Shown here: in pieces, positions 15,825-24,375 of the stretch
Layout: each line of letters begins with the position of its first letter
Position numbering within the stretch: the first letter of the stretch is position 1
NCBI GenBank assembly: GCA_026400395.1
Contig: JAPLPD010000146.1
Coordinates: 1 to 51,888 of the forward strand
Reading direction: 5' to 3'
Origin: Alphaproteobacteria bacterium
GTDB lineage: Bacteria; Pseudomonadota; Alphaproteobacteria; Rhizobiales; Xanthobacteraceae
DNA: 51,888 nucleotides
Translations under genes and position numbers: made by a program
The notes under the pieces: model-generated
Told to the model about the DNA's origin: nothing
The model's database searches: none
Seen by the model: only the letters and a program-made list of their open reading frames with translations

Positions 15825-16538
15825 ATGATCCGTCACGCCACACTCACCGTTGCTCTGCTGCTGGCCTTGGCCGCGCCGCTCTTGGCGCAAGAGCAGGCTT
15901 CCGAAGCGCCCGCCGAATCGGCGGCCGCGGCGCCGCCCCGGACGATGCCCGGAAGCTGGGAATTCTCCAACGCCGACCGCGAGAAGACCTGCATCGTCAC
16001 GTTCCGCAGCGACGCCGCCAAGATCGGCAAGCGGATCGAATTCGATTCGAAATGCGCCGGCCTGTTTCCGTTCGTTCCGGAGATCGTCGGCTGGCGGCTT
16101 GACGACAACGACTTCCTCCGTCTGCTGGACGCCCGGGGCAATGCGGTGCTCGAGTTCAGCGAGGTCGAGAGCGGAATTTTCGAGGCGCCGAAACCGGGCG
16201 AGGGCATCCTGTTCATCCAGAATCCCACCGATCTCGGGCCAGCGCCGAAGACCGCCGCCCAGATGAAGGGCGACTGGAACGTCATCCGCCGGACCGGGCA
16301 GCGCATCTGCGGACTGACGCTATCGGACACCGCCGCCGGCGAGGAGTTTGTCGTCCGCGTCCAGCCGCCGTGCGATCCAACGGTCGCGCGGTTCGCGCCG
16401 GCCACCTGGCAGATGGACCGCGGCGAGATCGTGCTGCGCGCGGCGAACGGGCAGTCCTGGCGGTTCGAGGAGGGTGAAGATCAGAAATGGCAGCGAATTC
16501 CGCAGACCGCCAATCCGCTCCTCCTGGTCCGGAGGTAG
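15825..16538 (+). CDS. Exported protein with two Inh (AprI) protease-inhibitor-like domains
   Basis: This 237-residue protein has a signal peptide (cleavage near LLAQEQA), an Ala/Pro-rich linker, and two tandem domains resembling AprI/Inh metalloprotease inhibitors. Domain 1 is about residues 42-115 with Trp45 (GSWEFS), Cys56 and Cys77, and the VGWRLDDNDFLRLLD strand. Domain 2 is about residues 148-225 with Trp151 (GDWNVI), Cys162 and Cys183, and TWQMDRGEIVLR. Each domain keeps the cysteine pair. In Pseudomonas and Erwinia, Inh proteins block serralysin-type proteases in the periplasm. The stop overlaps the GGAGGTAG ribosome-binding site of the downstream HpaB-like gene, so the two are coupled although their functions look unrelated. 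Confidence 0.78.
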   Translation: MIRHATLTVALLLALAAPLLAQEQASEAPAESAAAAPPRTMPGSWEFSNADREKTCIVTFRSDAAKIGKRIEFDSKCAGLFPFVPEIVGWRLDDNDFLRLLDARGNAVLEFSEVESGIFEAPKPGEGILFIQNPTDLGPAPKTAAQMKGDWNVIRRTGQRICGLTLSDTAAGEEFVVRVQPPCDPTVARFAPATWQMDRGEIVLRAANGQSWRFEEGEDQKWQRIPQTANPLLLVRR

Positions 16539-16541
16539 CGC

Positions 16542-17999
16542 ATGCTGATTTCCGGTGAACGCAAGCTCGAACGGATGCGCGATGGCCGCGTCGTCTATAT
16601 TGGCGCCGAGCGGGTCGATGACGTCACCAGCCATCCGGCTTTCCGCGAAGGCGCCAAGACGGTCGCTGGGCTTTACGATCTGAAGGCCGATCCGGCCAAG
16701 CGCGACCTGTTCTCGTACGAGGACGATGGCGAGCTCATCAGTCTTTATTGGCTGCGCTGCCGCAACCGTGACGATCTCGCGCGGCGGATGCGCTGCTGCA
16801 AGGCGATCGCCGATTTCACCTACGGGTTTGTCGGACGTTCGCCCGATCAGGTCTCCGGGCTGATCACCGGCCTCGCGATGAATAGCGCATTGCTCGATCG
16901 CCTGCGGCCGGGCTTCGGACAGAACCTGCTGAACTACTACGACCACGCGCGGAAGAACGATCTCTACTTGAGCTTCGCCGTGACCCCGGCCAGTGGCCGC
17001 AAGGACTCCGGCCTGTTCCCCGGTCAGCAGCGCGACGATCCGAATCTGCAGGTCGTCGCTGAAGACGAATCGGGCGTCACCGTTTCAGGCATGAAGATGC
17101 TGGCGACCTCGGCGGTCTATGCCGACGAAATCCTGATCGGCAACCTCACGCCGATCGACGACAAGTTCAAGAGCGAGGCGATCACCGCGGCGCTGCCGCT
17201 CAATTCGCCGGGCCTGTCACTGTGGTCGCGGCAACCCTATGCCCTGCCGGTCCGTCACGAAGCCGACTATCCGATGTCATACCGGTTCGATGAGACCGAC
17301 AGCGTGCTGGTCTGCAATCAGGTGAAGATTCCGTGGGAGCGCGTGTTCCTGCACAACGACGCGGCGATGTCGCGGCGCATCTACATCGAGTCGCCGGCCA
17401 ACTGCTACCAGAACCATCAGTCGAATATCCGCTTTTGGTCCAAGATGGGCCTGATCGTCGGGATCGCCAGCCGCATATGCCAGGCCAACGGCATCGACAA
17501 GATTCCGGCAGTGCGCGAACAACTCGGCCGGCTTGTCTCGCTGGAGGCGCTGATCGGCGGACTGGTGGCCGGTCAGATCGAGGCTTGGGAGAACTGGCCG
17601 GACGGTTTCGCCACGCCGAACCGCCGCATCATGTACGCGGCGCTGAACTGGTGCCAGGAGCATTACACCGAGATCGTCGATACGCTGCGCACGCTGCTCG
17701 GCGGCTATCCGCTGGTGATGCCGGCGTCGATCGACGTGATCACCGACGAGGCTTTGGGCGGCATCTTCGAGCGCTGGTGGAAGACGGCGTCGATCGAGGC
17801 GACCGAGCGCCACAAGCTCTACAAGCTTGCCTGGGACATCACCGGCACCGAGTTCGCCGGCCGCCACATGCTCTACGAGAAGTTCTACGCCGGCAGTTCG
17901 ATCGTGGTGCGCAACCAGAGCGACCGCGAGGCGCCGTGGCAAAGCTTCCACGACACCGTGGACCGGCTGCTGGCGAATATCGAACTGCCCAAGGTTTGA
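16542..17999 (+). CDS. 4-hydroxyphenylacetate 3-monooxygenase-type flavin-dependent oxygenase (HpaB/PvcC family)
   Basis: This 485-residue protein matches the HpaB/HpaH family in full (acyl-CoA dehydrogenase-like fold): LISGERKLERMRDGRVVYIG at the start, the LSFAVTPASGRKDSG active-site segment, GVTVSGMKMLATSAVYADE, the VKIPWERVFLHND strand and the C-terminal helical part with LVMPASIDVI and RHMLYEKFYAGSS. Members use FADH2 and O2 to add an ortho hydroxyl to a phenol, making a catechol for extradiol cleavage; this suits the VOC and FAH neighbours. No HpaC flavin reductase is adjacent. The nearest flavin reductase, at 24838, is internally shortened. The start follows the Inh gene by three bases. 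Confidence 0.88.
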   Translation: MLISGERKLERMRDGRVVYIGAERVDDVTSHPAFREGAKTVAGLYDLKADPAKRDLFSYEDDGELISLYWLRCRNRDDLARRMRCCKAIADFTYGFVGRSPDQVSGLITGLAMNSALLDRLRPGFGQNLLNYYDHARKNDLYLSFAVTPASGRKDSGLFPGQQRDDPNLQVVAEDESGVTVSGMKMLATSAVYADEILIGNLTPIDDKFKSEAITAALPLNSPGLSLWSRQPYALPVRHEADYPMSYRFDETDSVLVCNQVKIPWERVFLHNDAAMSRRIYIESPANCYQNHQSNIRFWSKMGLIVGIASRICQANGIDKIPAVREQLGRLVSLEALIGGLVAGQIEAWENWPDGFATPNRRIMYAALNWCQEHYTEIVDTLRTLLGGYPLVMPASIDVITDEALGGIFERWWKTASIEATERHKLYKLAWDITGTEFAGRHMLYEKFYAGSSIVVRNQSDREAPWQSFHDTVDRLLANIELPKV

Positions 18000-18000
18000 A

Positions 18001-18086
18001 GGGTGAAGCCTTGATGGGCGAAGCTTAAAGGGACAAGCCTTCACGGACACGCCCTGAGGGCAAGCCGTAACGCCCAAGCCGAGCGG
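18001..18086 (+). repeat. Degenerate tandem repeat, period about 14-15 bases
   Basis: Successive units start at about 18001, 18016, 18030, 18045, 18058 and 18071: GGGTGAAGCCTTGA, GGGCGAAGCTTAAA, GGGACAAGCCTTCA, CGGACACGCCCTGA, GGGCAAGCCGTAA and CGCCCAAGCCGAG. Each keeps an AAGC core. The array fills the space between the HpaB-like gene and the EAL remnant and contains no convincing gene. Confidence 0.65.
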
Positions 18087-18093
18087 GAGGGCT

Positions 18094-18401
18094 TCAGGCC
18101 GTCGCCTTGATGCGAGCGGCGTGTTTATCGAACATCTTCAGAATCTCCGCCGCCGGGCGCGGCGGGCTGAACAGATATCCTTGCATCTCGTTGCAGCCAT
18201 TGGCCTGCAGCAGTTCCTGCGCACGCCAAGCTGGTGAATCTGGTGCAGCGTCGTCAGCGTGGTGTCGTTGTTCTGCATCAGAACGGATTCGGTGATTTCC
18301 AGTTCGAGCCGGTGCGCCGCAAGCCCGGTTTCCGCAAGGACGGCTGCGACGATCAGGGCGAGGCCGGGATGACGGAACTGAACCGGCGACACGTTGAGGT
18401 C
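18094..18401 (-). pseudogene. EAL-domain (c-di-GMP phosphodiesterase) remnant with internal deletion
   Basis: In one minus-strand frame the sequence reads LNVSPVQFRHPGLALIVAAV, then LELEITESVLMQN and LHQIHQLGV, the middle of an EAL domain. Near 18225-18230 it jumps to another frame reading AQELLQANGCNEMQGYLF, then SPPRPAAEILKMF, the extreme C-terminus of such proteins. The intervening stretch expected to hold the DDFGTGYSSL loop and the AEGVET motif (about 85-90 residues) is gone, and so is everything upstream including the EAL tripeptide region; a TGA precedes DLNVSP. The fragment cannot make an active enzyme. The five-prime breakpoint is near 18401. Confidence 0.82.
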
Positions 18402-18635
18402 TCATTGGTTTATTTATAGGCGCGGCCTGCCGCCGCCGCCTTTCCATGCCTAACGGCCCGTAAAGTGGAACTTTGTGGATCGGTCTGCCGGTTGGAGATG
18501 TCCGGATCAGCCGCTGAACAGAGGGTGCCGATGGACCATTGCCTCTTGTGCGGCGATGGCCGGAACGGCAAACTCGCGCTCAACGGGCACGCTGCGGGTT
18601 CCGCGCAAAGTTGCCTGCACGCAGGGAGGGTTCGC
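18402..18635. other. Leader region of the TRAP operon
   Basis: No convincing gene is visible. The frame of DctP is open back to 18465, but that extension (MELCGSVCRLEM and onward) has no signal peptide and no family match, while GGGAGGG precedes the ATG at 18636. The operon promoter is probably here, but I cannot point to a -35/-10 pair with confidence. Confidence 0.4.
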
Positions 18636-19670
18636 ATGATCCTGAAAATCTTGACGGCTTTCGGAGCGATGGCCGCGGTGCTTGCTTTGCCGGCGGCCGC
18701 GCCGGCGCAGGACGTCGTGAAGCTGACGTTCGCCGACCAGAATTCACCGACCGGCTGGGGACCGTTGCACGCGCTGTATCCATGGATCAAGGAGATCGAA
18801 GAGGCCGGCAAGGGCCGCATCAAGATCGAGGTGTTCCCGTCGCAGACCCTGATCAAGGGCATCGACATGTGGAAGGGCATCAGCAGCGGCATCGCCGATA
18901 TCGGCTGGTGCGTGCAGGGCTACTGGCCCGAGCAGACGCCCCTGTCGGACGTGATGTCGCTGCCGTTCCTACCGGTCAAGACGGCGGAGCAGGGCAGCGC
19001 GATGGCCTGGAAGCTGTACGAAAAATACCCCTCCATCCAAAAGGAATATGGGGCGATCCAGCCGCTGGTGATTCACACCACATCGCCCAACTTCCTGATC
19101 ACCGCCAAAAAGCAAGTGAAGACGCTTGAGGACATCAAGGGCTTGAAAATCCGCGTGCTGGGCGGCCCGCCGACCGAAATGGCGAAGGCGCTCGGCGCGG
19201 TGCCGGCGCTGCTGCCGATGCCGGACATGTATCAGGCGCTCGACAAGGGCGTGTTCGACGGCGCTGCGGTTCCGTGGGAGGCGGTTCATGGCTTCCGGCT
19301 CTATGAGGTCGCCAAGAACGTCACCATGGTGCCGTTCTATTCTTCATACTTCTCGGTCTGCGCCAACCGGCAGAAGATGCAGAGCCTGCCCAAGGATGTG
19401 CGCGATATCATCATGAGCAAGAGCGGCCTCGAAGGATCGAAGTTCTGGGGCAAGAACTTCTTCGACAGCGCCGAGGGCGGCGTCATGGAGCGGACCAAGG
19501 CGGCGAATATTGAACTGAGCCGCTACGATCTGCCGGCCGCCGAGGTGGCGCGTTGGAACAAGGTGGCAGGCGAGCCGCTGTGGGACGAGTGGGTGAAGAA
19601 AATGGAAGGCAAGGGCCACAAGGAGGCCCGCGACATCCTCAACACGGCGCTCGAACTCGCAAAGCAGTGA
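18636..19670 (+). CDS. TRAP transporter substrate-binding protein DctP
   Basis: This 344-residue periplasmic protein has a signal peptide (ILTAFGAMAAVLALPAAAPA|QDV) and the DctP fold: VKLTFADQNSPTGWGPLHAL, RIKIEVFPSQTLIKG, SSGIADIGWCVQGYW, IKGLKIRVLGGPPTEMAKAL with the carboxylate-binding Arg, and the late MYQALDKGVFDGAAVPWEAV. GGGAGGG precedes the chosen ATG. The small and large permease genes follow at 19740 and 20283, completing a tripartite ATP-independent transporter that takes up an organic acid with Na+. The ligand is unknown; the position next to the HpaB/VOC cluster makes an aromatic or small dicarboxylic acid plausible. Confidence 0.92.
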   Translation: MILKILTAFGAMAAVLALPAAAPAQDVVKLTFADQNSPTGWGPLHALYPWIKEIEEAGKGRIKIEVFPSQTLIKGIDMWKGISSGIADIGWCVQGYWPEQTPLSDVMSLPFLPVKTAEQGSAMAWKLYEKYPSIQKEYGAIQPLVIHTTSPNFLITAKKQVKTLEDIKGLKIRVLGGPPTEMAKALGAVPALLPMPDMYQALDKGVFDGAAVPWEAVHGFRLYEVAKNVTMVPFYSSYFSVCANRQKMQSLPKDVRDIIMSKSGLEGSKFWGKNFFDSAEGGVMERTKAANIELSRYDLPAAEVARWNKVAGEPLWDEWVKKMEGKGHKEARDILNTALELAKQ

Positions 19671-19739
19671 CACAGTTGCGCACGGTCTTCCGAGGGCGCG
19701 GGCCAACCCGCGGCCCCGGAATAACCAGACGGTTTTTTT

Positions 19740-20258
19740 ATGATGGACCTGCTCGGAAAGTGGCTGCAGCGTTGCGAGATGGCGCTGCTCTACCTCGGCG
19801 TGCTCGCCACCTTTGTCATGATGTGCCTGACATCGGTGGATGCGCTGAGCCGCTACACGTTCAACCGGCCGATCATGGGCGCCTACGAGATCACCGAGAA
19901 GTATCTGATGGTGGCGGCGATCTTTCTCGGGCTGTCGTACGGCTATCGCGGCGGCCTGTTCATCCGGGTGACGTTTCTGGTCGATCGGCTGACCGGCACG
20001 GCGCGGCTGGTGGCCGATTATTTCGCTTTCCTGGTCTCGCTGGCATTCAGCCTGTTCTTCCTGTGGGCGACCGCGATTCAGGGGCTGCGCGCGTTGCGTG
20101 AGAACACCGAACTCAGCACGCTGCCGATCCTGGTCGGGCCGGCTTATTGCCTCGTGCCGATCGGCTTTCTCGCACTGACCGTCATCATGCTCGTCGATCT
20201 GCCGCGCGTGCGGACGCGCCAGACCCTGCTGTTTACCCAAGAGGCGCCCGCCTCCTGA
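19740..20258 (+). CDS. TRAP transporter small permease DctQ
   Basis: This 172-residue membrane protein has four hydrophobic segments (about residues 15-38, 50-70, 90-112 and 130-152), as expected for DctQ, with YTFNRPIMGAYEITEKYLMV and GLSYGYRGGLFIRV between the first pairs. It lies 69 bases after dctP and 24 bases before dctM. ATG codons at 19740 and 19743 follow a T-run with no strong ribosome-binding site, so translation may depend on dctP. With DctM it forms the membrane part of the transporter. Confidence 0.9.
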   Translation: MMDLLGKWLQRCEMALLYLGVLATFVMMCLTSVDALSRYTFNRPIMGAYEITEKYLMVAAIFLGLSYGYRGGLFIRVTFLVDRLTGTARLVADYFAFLVSLAFSLFFLWATAIQGLRALRENTELSTLPILVGPAYCLVPIGFLALTVIMLVDLPRVRTRQTLLFTQEAPAS

Positions 20259-20282
20259 GCGTGTCCGGTCACGGAAGATTTC

Positions 20283-21572
20283 ATGGTTGCCGCCCTGCCG
20301 ATGCTCGTTCTGCTGGTCTGCCTGTTGTTCGGCGTGCCGATCGCCGTGGCGCTGGCCGGCTCCGGCATGTTCGGCATCTGGCTCATCACAGGCGACATGG
20401 CGAAGGTGCTGAACATCATCGGCCTCGTGCCGTTCAGTTCGGTCGCCGATTACAATCTCTCCACCATCCCGATGTTCATCCTGATGGCCTACTTCTCGGC
20501 CTCAAGCGGGCTGGCGCGCGACCTGTATGCGGCCGCGGCGGCCTGGCTGTCGCACATCCGCGGCGGTCTCGCGATTGCCACCGTGTTCGCCTGTGGAATC
20601 TTCGGCGCGATGTCGGGCGCCAGCACCGCGGCGGCCTCGGTGATGTCGAAGATCGCCATGCCGGAAATGCGCCGCCACGGCTATTCCGAGGAATTGGCGG
20701 CGGGCTCGATCGGCGTCGGCGCCACCCTCGACATTCTGATCCCGCCCAGCATCGCCATGGTGATCTACGGCATCGCGACGCAGACCTCGATCGGCAAGCT
20801 GCTGGTCGCGGGCGTCATCCCCGGCATCATCGTCGGCGTCTTCCTCACCGCGATGATCTACATCTGGGTCTGGATCAGCCCGCACCATGCGCCGGCGACG
20901 TTCCGCACGCCGCCGGCCGAGCGGCGCGCCAGCCTGCTGCGGGTCTGGCCGAGTCTGCTCCTGATCGCCCTGGTGCTGATCATGCTCTACACCGGCATCG
21001 CCACGCCGACCGAGATCGGCGCGCTGGGCGCGGCGCTGGCCGCCATCATCGGCGCGCTGTTCGGCCGCCTCACGGTGCCCGAGGCGATTGACGCGCTGAA
21101 ACAGACCATCCGCACGTCGGCGATGATCTTCATGATCCTGATCGGCGCCACGGTGTTCGGCTACTACATGACGCTGAGCCGCATTCCACAGGAGGTGGTG
21201 CAGATCGTCATCGCCATGGACCTCAACCGCTGGGTCGTCATCATCGGCATCGTGGTGGTGTACTTCATCATCAGCATGTTCATGGACGAAATCCCTCTGC
21301 TGCTGCTGACCCTGCAACTCACGTTCCCGCTGATCACGTCGCTCGGTTTCGATCCCATCTGGTTCGGTGTGCTGTCGATGATGATGGTGGCGATGGGGCT
21401 GGTCTTCCCTCCGGTCGGGCTGCTCGCCTTCGTGGTCAGCGCGACCGCCGGTGTCGACCTGATGAAGGTCTACAAGGGCTGTAGCATCCTCATGCTGGCG
21501 ATCGTGGCGACGACGGTGCTGCTGATGATCTTCCCGGAGATCGCGCTCTGGCTGCCGCGCACCATGCGCTGA
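20283..21572 (+). CDS. TRAP transporter large permease DctM
   Basis: This 429-residue polytopic protein carries the DctM landmarks: GVPIAVALAGSGMFGIWL, TIPMFILMAYFSASSGLARD, the CGIFGAMSGASTAAASVMSK loop, and the PPSIAMVIYGIATQTSIGKL re-entrant motif, followed by a mirrored second half with FMDEIPLLLLTLQLTFPL and PPVGLLAFVVSATAG. Length is normal. It forms the Na+-coupled channel for DctP-bound solute. A weak GC stem followed by TTTTG begins right after the stop (21573-21593) and may end the operon. Confidence 0.92.
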   Translation: MVAALPMLVLLVCLLFGVPIAVALAGSGMFGIWLITGDMAKVLNIIGLVPFSSVADYNLSTIPMFILMAYFSASSGLARDLYAAAAAWLSHIRGGLAIATVFACGIFGAMSGASTAAASVMSKIAMPEMRRHGYSEELAAGSIGVGATLDILIPPSIAMVIYGIATQTSIGKLLVAGVIPGIIVGVFLTAMIYIWVWISPHHAPATFRTPPAERRASLLRVWPSLLLIALVLIMLYTGIATPTEIGALGAALAAIIGALFGRLTVPEAIDALKQTIRTSAMIFMILIGATVFGYYMTLSRIPQEVVQIVIAMDLNRWVVIIGIVVVYFIISMFMDEIPLLLLTLQLTFPLITSLGFDPIWFGVLSMMMVAMGLVFPPVGLLAFVVSATAGVDLMKVYKGCSILMLAIVATTVLLMIFPEIALWLPRTMR

Positions 21573-21670
21573 CGCCGCGCCGAGGCGGTTTTGCGTTGTA
21601 ATATAGCCTCCATTGCAGTACCCCGGCGGGAAGTTCGCCGGCCATTCGCGCGTGCGCCATCCGATACGAC

Positions 21671-22711
21671 ATGACATCACGCGACCCACTCGAAACGACC
21701 GGCCGTGGCGGAGACGGATCGCCGATCGTCATCATCGGCTTTCCCGCGGTCGGCGATTTCGTCCGCTGTCATTCGCTGGTTCGCGTTCTTGCCGTGGCGC
21801 ATCCGTCCCGGCCAATCGATATCGTCACCCGCAATCCGACCGTCGAACTTGTTCTGTTCATGCCCGAGGTGCGCGAGGGCATCGCCGAGAACTTCCGGCA
21901 CCGCCGCCTCGACTTGCCCGGACGCTTCGAGCTCGCGCGGACATTGCGCCAGCGCGGCTACGGCACCGCCTATGTGATCCCCGGCGGCTACAAGGCGTCG
22001 TTGGTGCCGTTCTTTGCCCAGGTGCCGGAGCGCATCGGCTGGGTCACCGAGGGCCAGTGGCCGCCGATCAACCGGCCGCGCTTCGGCATGCACAAGATCG
22101 CGCGCATGGTGGACCGGCTTGGCCTGCTCGGTCTCGACAAGCATGACACGTCGGTTGCGACCTGGCCGGTGCCCCGCCTGCGGGTGCCGGCTTCGCTGCG
22201 CGAGCGCTTCGATGCGCTGGTGCGCGAGGCGCGTTCGGGCGGGCCGGTGGTGACGCTGGGGCCTGGCTCCGCCGACCTGAAAAACAAGACCTGGGCGGTC
22301 GAGCATTTCGCCAAGGTGGCGCGGCGCTGCGTCGAGCGCGGCTGCGCCGTCTGGATCGTGGGCTCGCGCGCGGAAGGCGCGCTGGCGGCGGCGATCGCGC
22401 AGCATGTCCCAGTTCAGGACCGGACGATGGATTCGGTGACCAACCTTGCGTTGACCATCGCGGCGTCGGATCTGTTCGTCGGCAACGACTCCGGTCCGCT
22501 CCATGTGGCGGCGGCGTTCGACAAGCCGTGCGTCGCGGTGTTCGGGCTGACCGATCCGGACATGGTCGCGCCGATCAATCCGGCGGTGCAGATTCCGCTG
22601 CCCGACCGCGCCATCGTCCGGCGCTCGCGCGACGAGGTGCGGTGGCCCGCGCCGGAGCAGGTGATCGCCTGCGTGGAGCGCGATCTCGACCGGCTGCCGG
22701 CGCGAAGCTAA
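21671..22711 (+). CDS. Glycosyltransferase family 9 (ADP-heptose:LPS heptosyltransferase-like)
   Basis: This 346-residue GT-B protein has the family-9 N-terminal [18 protein letters not shown] motif, the donor-site [20 protein letters not shown] near residues 195-215, and the signature [13 protein letters not shown] at 271-283. Members transfer heptose or related sugars in lipopolysaccharide core synthesis at the inner membrane. It is a stand-alone gene, followed convergently by radC with a four-base overlap (22708-22711). The exact sugar is not readable; an orphan location argues against a classic waaF in an LPS operon. Confidence 0.85.
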   Translation: MTSRDPLETTGRGGDGSPIVIIGFPAVGDFVRCHSLVRVLAVAHPSRPIDIVTRNPTVELVLFMPEVREGIAENFRHRRLDLPGRFELARTLRQRGYGTAYVIPGGYKASLVPFFAQVPERIGWVTEGQWPPINRPRFGMHKIARMVDRLGLLGLDKHDTSVATWPVPRLRVPASLRERFDALVREARSGGPVVTLGPGSADLKNKTWAVEHFAKVARRCVERGCAVWIVGSRAEGALAAAIAQHVPVQDRTMDSVTNLALTIAASDLFVGNDSGPLHVAAAFDKPCVAVFGLTDPDMVAPINPAVQIPLPDRAIVRRSRDEVRWPAPEQVIACVERDLDRLPARS

Positions 22712-23427
22712 ATCAGCTTCAGCCCCTTCAGGCTCGCGTGGCCTTCCTTGCCGACGATGATGTGATCGGGCACCGAAATGCCGAGCGGCTTGGCGATCTC
22801 GACAATCTGCTGCGTCATCTGGATATCGGCGCGGCTCGGCGTCGGATCGCCGCTCGGATGGTTGTGCACCAGGATCAGCGCGGTCGCGCTCAACTCCAGC
22901 GCGCGCTTGACCACTTCGCGCGGATAGACCGGCGTGTGATCGACGGTGCCGGTCTGCTGCGTCTCGTCGGCGATGATCTGGTTGCGCTTGTCGAGAAAGA
23001 TGATGCTGAACTGTTCTTTCTCGGCGAACGCCATGGTGGCGCGGCAATACGCGAGCACCGCCGACCACGATGACAGCACGGTGCGCTTCTTGGCTTCGCC
23101 GCGGGTGAGCCGCCCCGCCGCCGCCTGCACTATCTTGATCTCGGCGATGGCGGCTTCGCCAAGCCCGTCGATCTCGCGAAGCCGCGGCCGCGGCGCCGAC
23201 ACCACTTCGGAGAACGAGCCGAATTTCGCGATCAGCGCCTTGGCGAGTGGCTTGACGTCGCGGCGCGGGATGGCGCGGAACAACACCAGCTCCAGCAACT
23301 CGTATTCAGTGACGGCGTCGGGGCCGGCTTGCAGGAAGCGTTCGCGCAGGCGTTCGCGGTGCCCCAGATAGTGCGGCGCGCTATCGGCTAGGCCGCCTGT
23401 CTCGTCGCTCTTGCGAGGTCTGGGCAT
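22708..23427 (-). CDS. radC: RadC family JAB/MPN-domain protein
   Basis: This 239-residue protein has an N-terminal helix-hairpin-helix-like part ([36 protein letters not shown]) and a C-terminal JAMM zinc site: His188 and His190 (LVHNHPSGD) with Asp201 (TPSRAD). The usual function name is DNA repair protein RadC, although a repair role is disputed. The ATG at 23427 (MPRPRKSDE) is preferred to the frame's first ATG at 23451. It lies downstream of map on the same strand, a conserved order in Hyphomicrobiales. Its end overlaps the glycosyltransferase gene by four bases. Confidence 0.92.
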   Translation of the reverse strand: MPRPRKSDETGGLADSAPHYLGHRERLRERFLQAGPDAVTEYELLELVLFRAIPRRDVKPLAKALIAKFGSFSEVVSAPRPRLREIDGLGEAAIAEIKIVQAAAGRLTRGEAKKRTVLSSWSAVLAYCRATMAFAEKEQFSIIFLDKRNQIIADETQQTGTVDHTPVYPREVVKRALELSATALILVHNHPSGDPTPSRADIQMTQQIVEIAKPLGISVPDHIIVGKEGHASLKGLKLI

Positions 23428-23508
23428 GGGCACTGGACGGGCACTGAACACGCTGCGGAGGCGCGAGCATGCGGTGTGCCGGGCGGCATTGCAATCGCCG
23501 TTTAGCGT

Positions 23509-24333
23509 TCAGGCCGTGTAGGGCGGCTTGTGCAGGCCCTTGGGCGAAGTCGTGAAAATCTCGACGCCGGAGGACGTCACCCCGATGGTGTGCTCGAACT
23601 GGGCCGACAGCGAGCGGTCCCGCGTCACCGCGGTCCAGCCGTCCGACAGCACCTTCACATGGGGGCGGCCGAGGTTGATCATCGGCTCGACCGTGAAGAA
23701 CATTCCTTGGCGCAGCACGATGCCTTCGCCCGGGCGTCCGACGTGGACGATGTTGGGTTCGTCATGAAAAAGCTTGCCGAGTCCGTGTCCGCAGAAGTCG
23801 CGCACCACGCTCATGTGCTGCGCTTCGACGAAGGTTTGGATCGCGTTGCCGATGTCGCCGGTGGTGGCGCCCGGCTTGACCACGGCGATGCCGCGCATCA
23901 TGGCGTCGTAGGTGACCTCGATCAGCCGATCGGCCCGGCGCGGGATTTCGCCGACCGCGTACATCCGGCTGGAATCGCCGTGCCAGCCGTTGAGGATCAG
24001 CGTCACGTCGATGTTGACGATGTCGCCGTCCTTCATCGGCTTGTCGCCGGGGAAGCCGTGGCAGACCACATGATTGAGCGATGTGCAGGTCGATTTCTTG
24101 TAGCCGCGGTACATCAGCGTGGCCGGCAGCGCGCCGTGGCCGAAGCCGAACTCTCGCACCAGCTTGTCGATATGGTCGGTGGTGACGCCCGGCTCCACAT
24201 GCGCGACCAGCATGTCGAGGCATTCGGCGACCAGCCGCCCGGCCTTCCGCATGCCCTCGAAGGCATCCTTGCCGTGTAGCTTGATCTGTCCGGTTTTTCG
24301 CAGGGGCGCCGCGGCTGCTTCAACGTAGGTCAT
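23509..24333 (-). CDS. map: Type I methionine aminopeptidase
   Basis: This 274-residue enzyme removes N-terminal methionine from new proteins in the cytosol. All metal-site positions are present: His92 (VVCHGFPG, substrate-site His), Asp109 and Asp120 (VNIDVTLILNGWHGDSSRMY), His183 (FCGHGLGK), Glu216 (TVEPMI) and Glu247 (AQFEHTIGV). The ATG at 24333 starts the conserved MTYVEAAA N-terminus. Length is slightly more than the E. coli enzyme, mainly from the N-terminal extension common in alphaproteobacteria. The gene precedes radC by 81 bases. Confidence 0.95.
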   Translation of the reverse strand: MTYVEAAAAPLRKTGQIKLHGKDAFEGMRKAGRLVAECLDMLVAHVEPGVTTDHIDKLVREFGFGHGALPATLMYRGYKKSTCTSLNHVVCHGFPGDKPMKDGDIVNIDVTLILNGWHGDSSRMYAVGEIPRRADRLIEVTYDAMMRGIAVVKPGATTGDIGNAIQTFVEAQHMSVVRDFCGHGLGKLFHDEPNIVHVGRPGEGIVLRQGMFFTVEPMINLGRPHVKVLSDGWTAVTRDRSLSAQFEHTIGVTSSGVEIFTTSPKGLHKPPYTA

Positions 24334-24375
24334 GGAGCGATAATTTAAGGATCGAACCGGGCAAAGCAAGCGCGC

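Noticed and set aside
18465-18635. N-terminal extension of the DctP protein
   Set aside because: The extension lacks a signal peptide and ribosome-binding site, whereas the ATG at 18636 has both a GGGAGGG site and a canonical signal peptide.
19678-19739. Small RNA or leader peptide between dctP and dctQ
   Set aside because: The 69-base gap contains a GC-rich stretch and a T-run, but no clear hairpin and no start codon with a ribosome-binding site.
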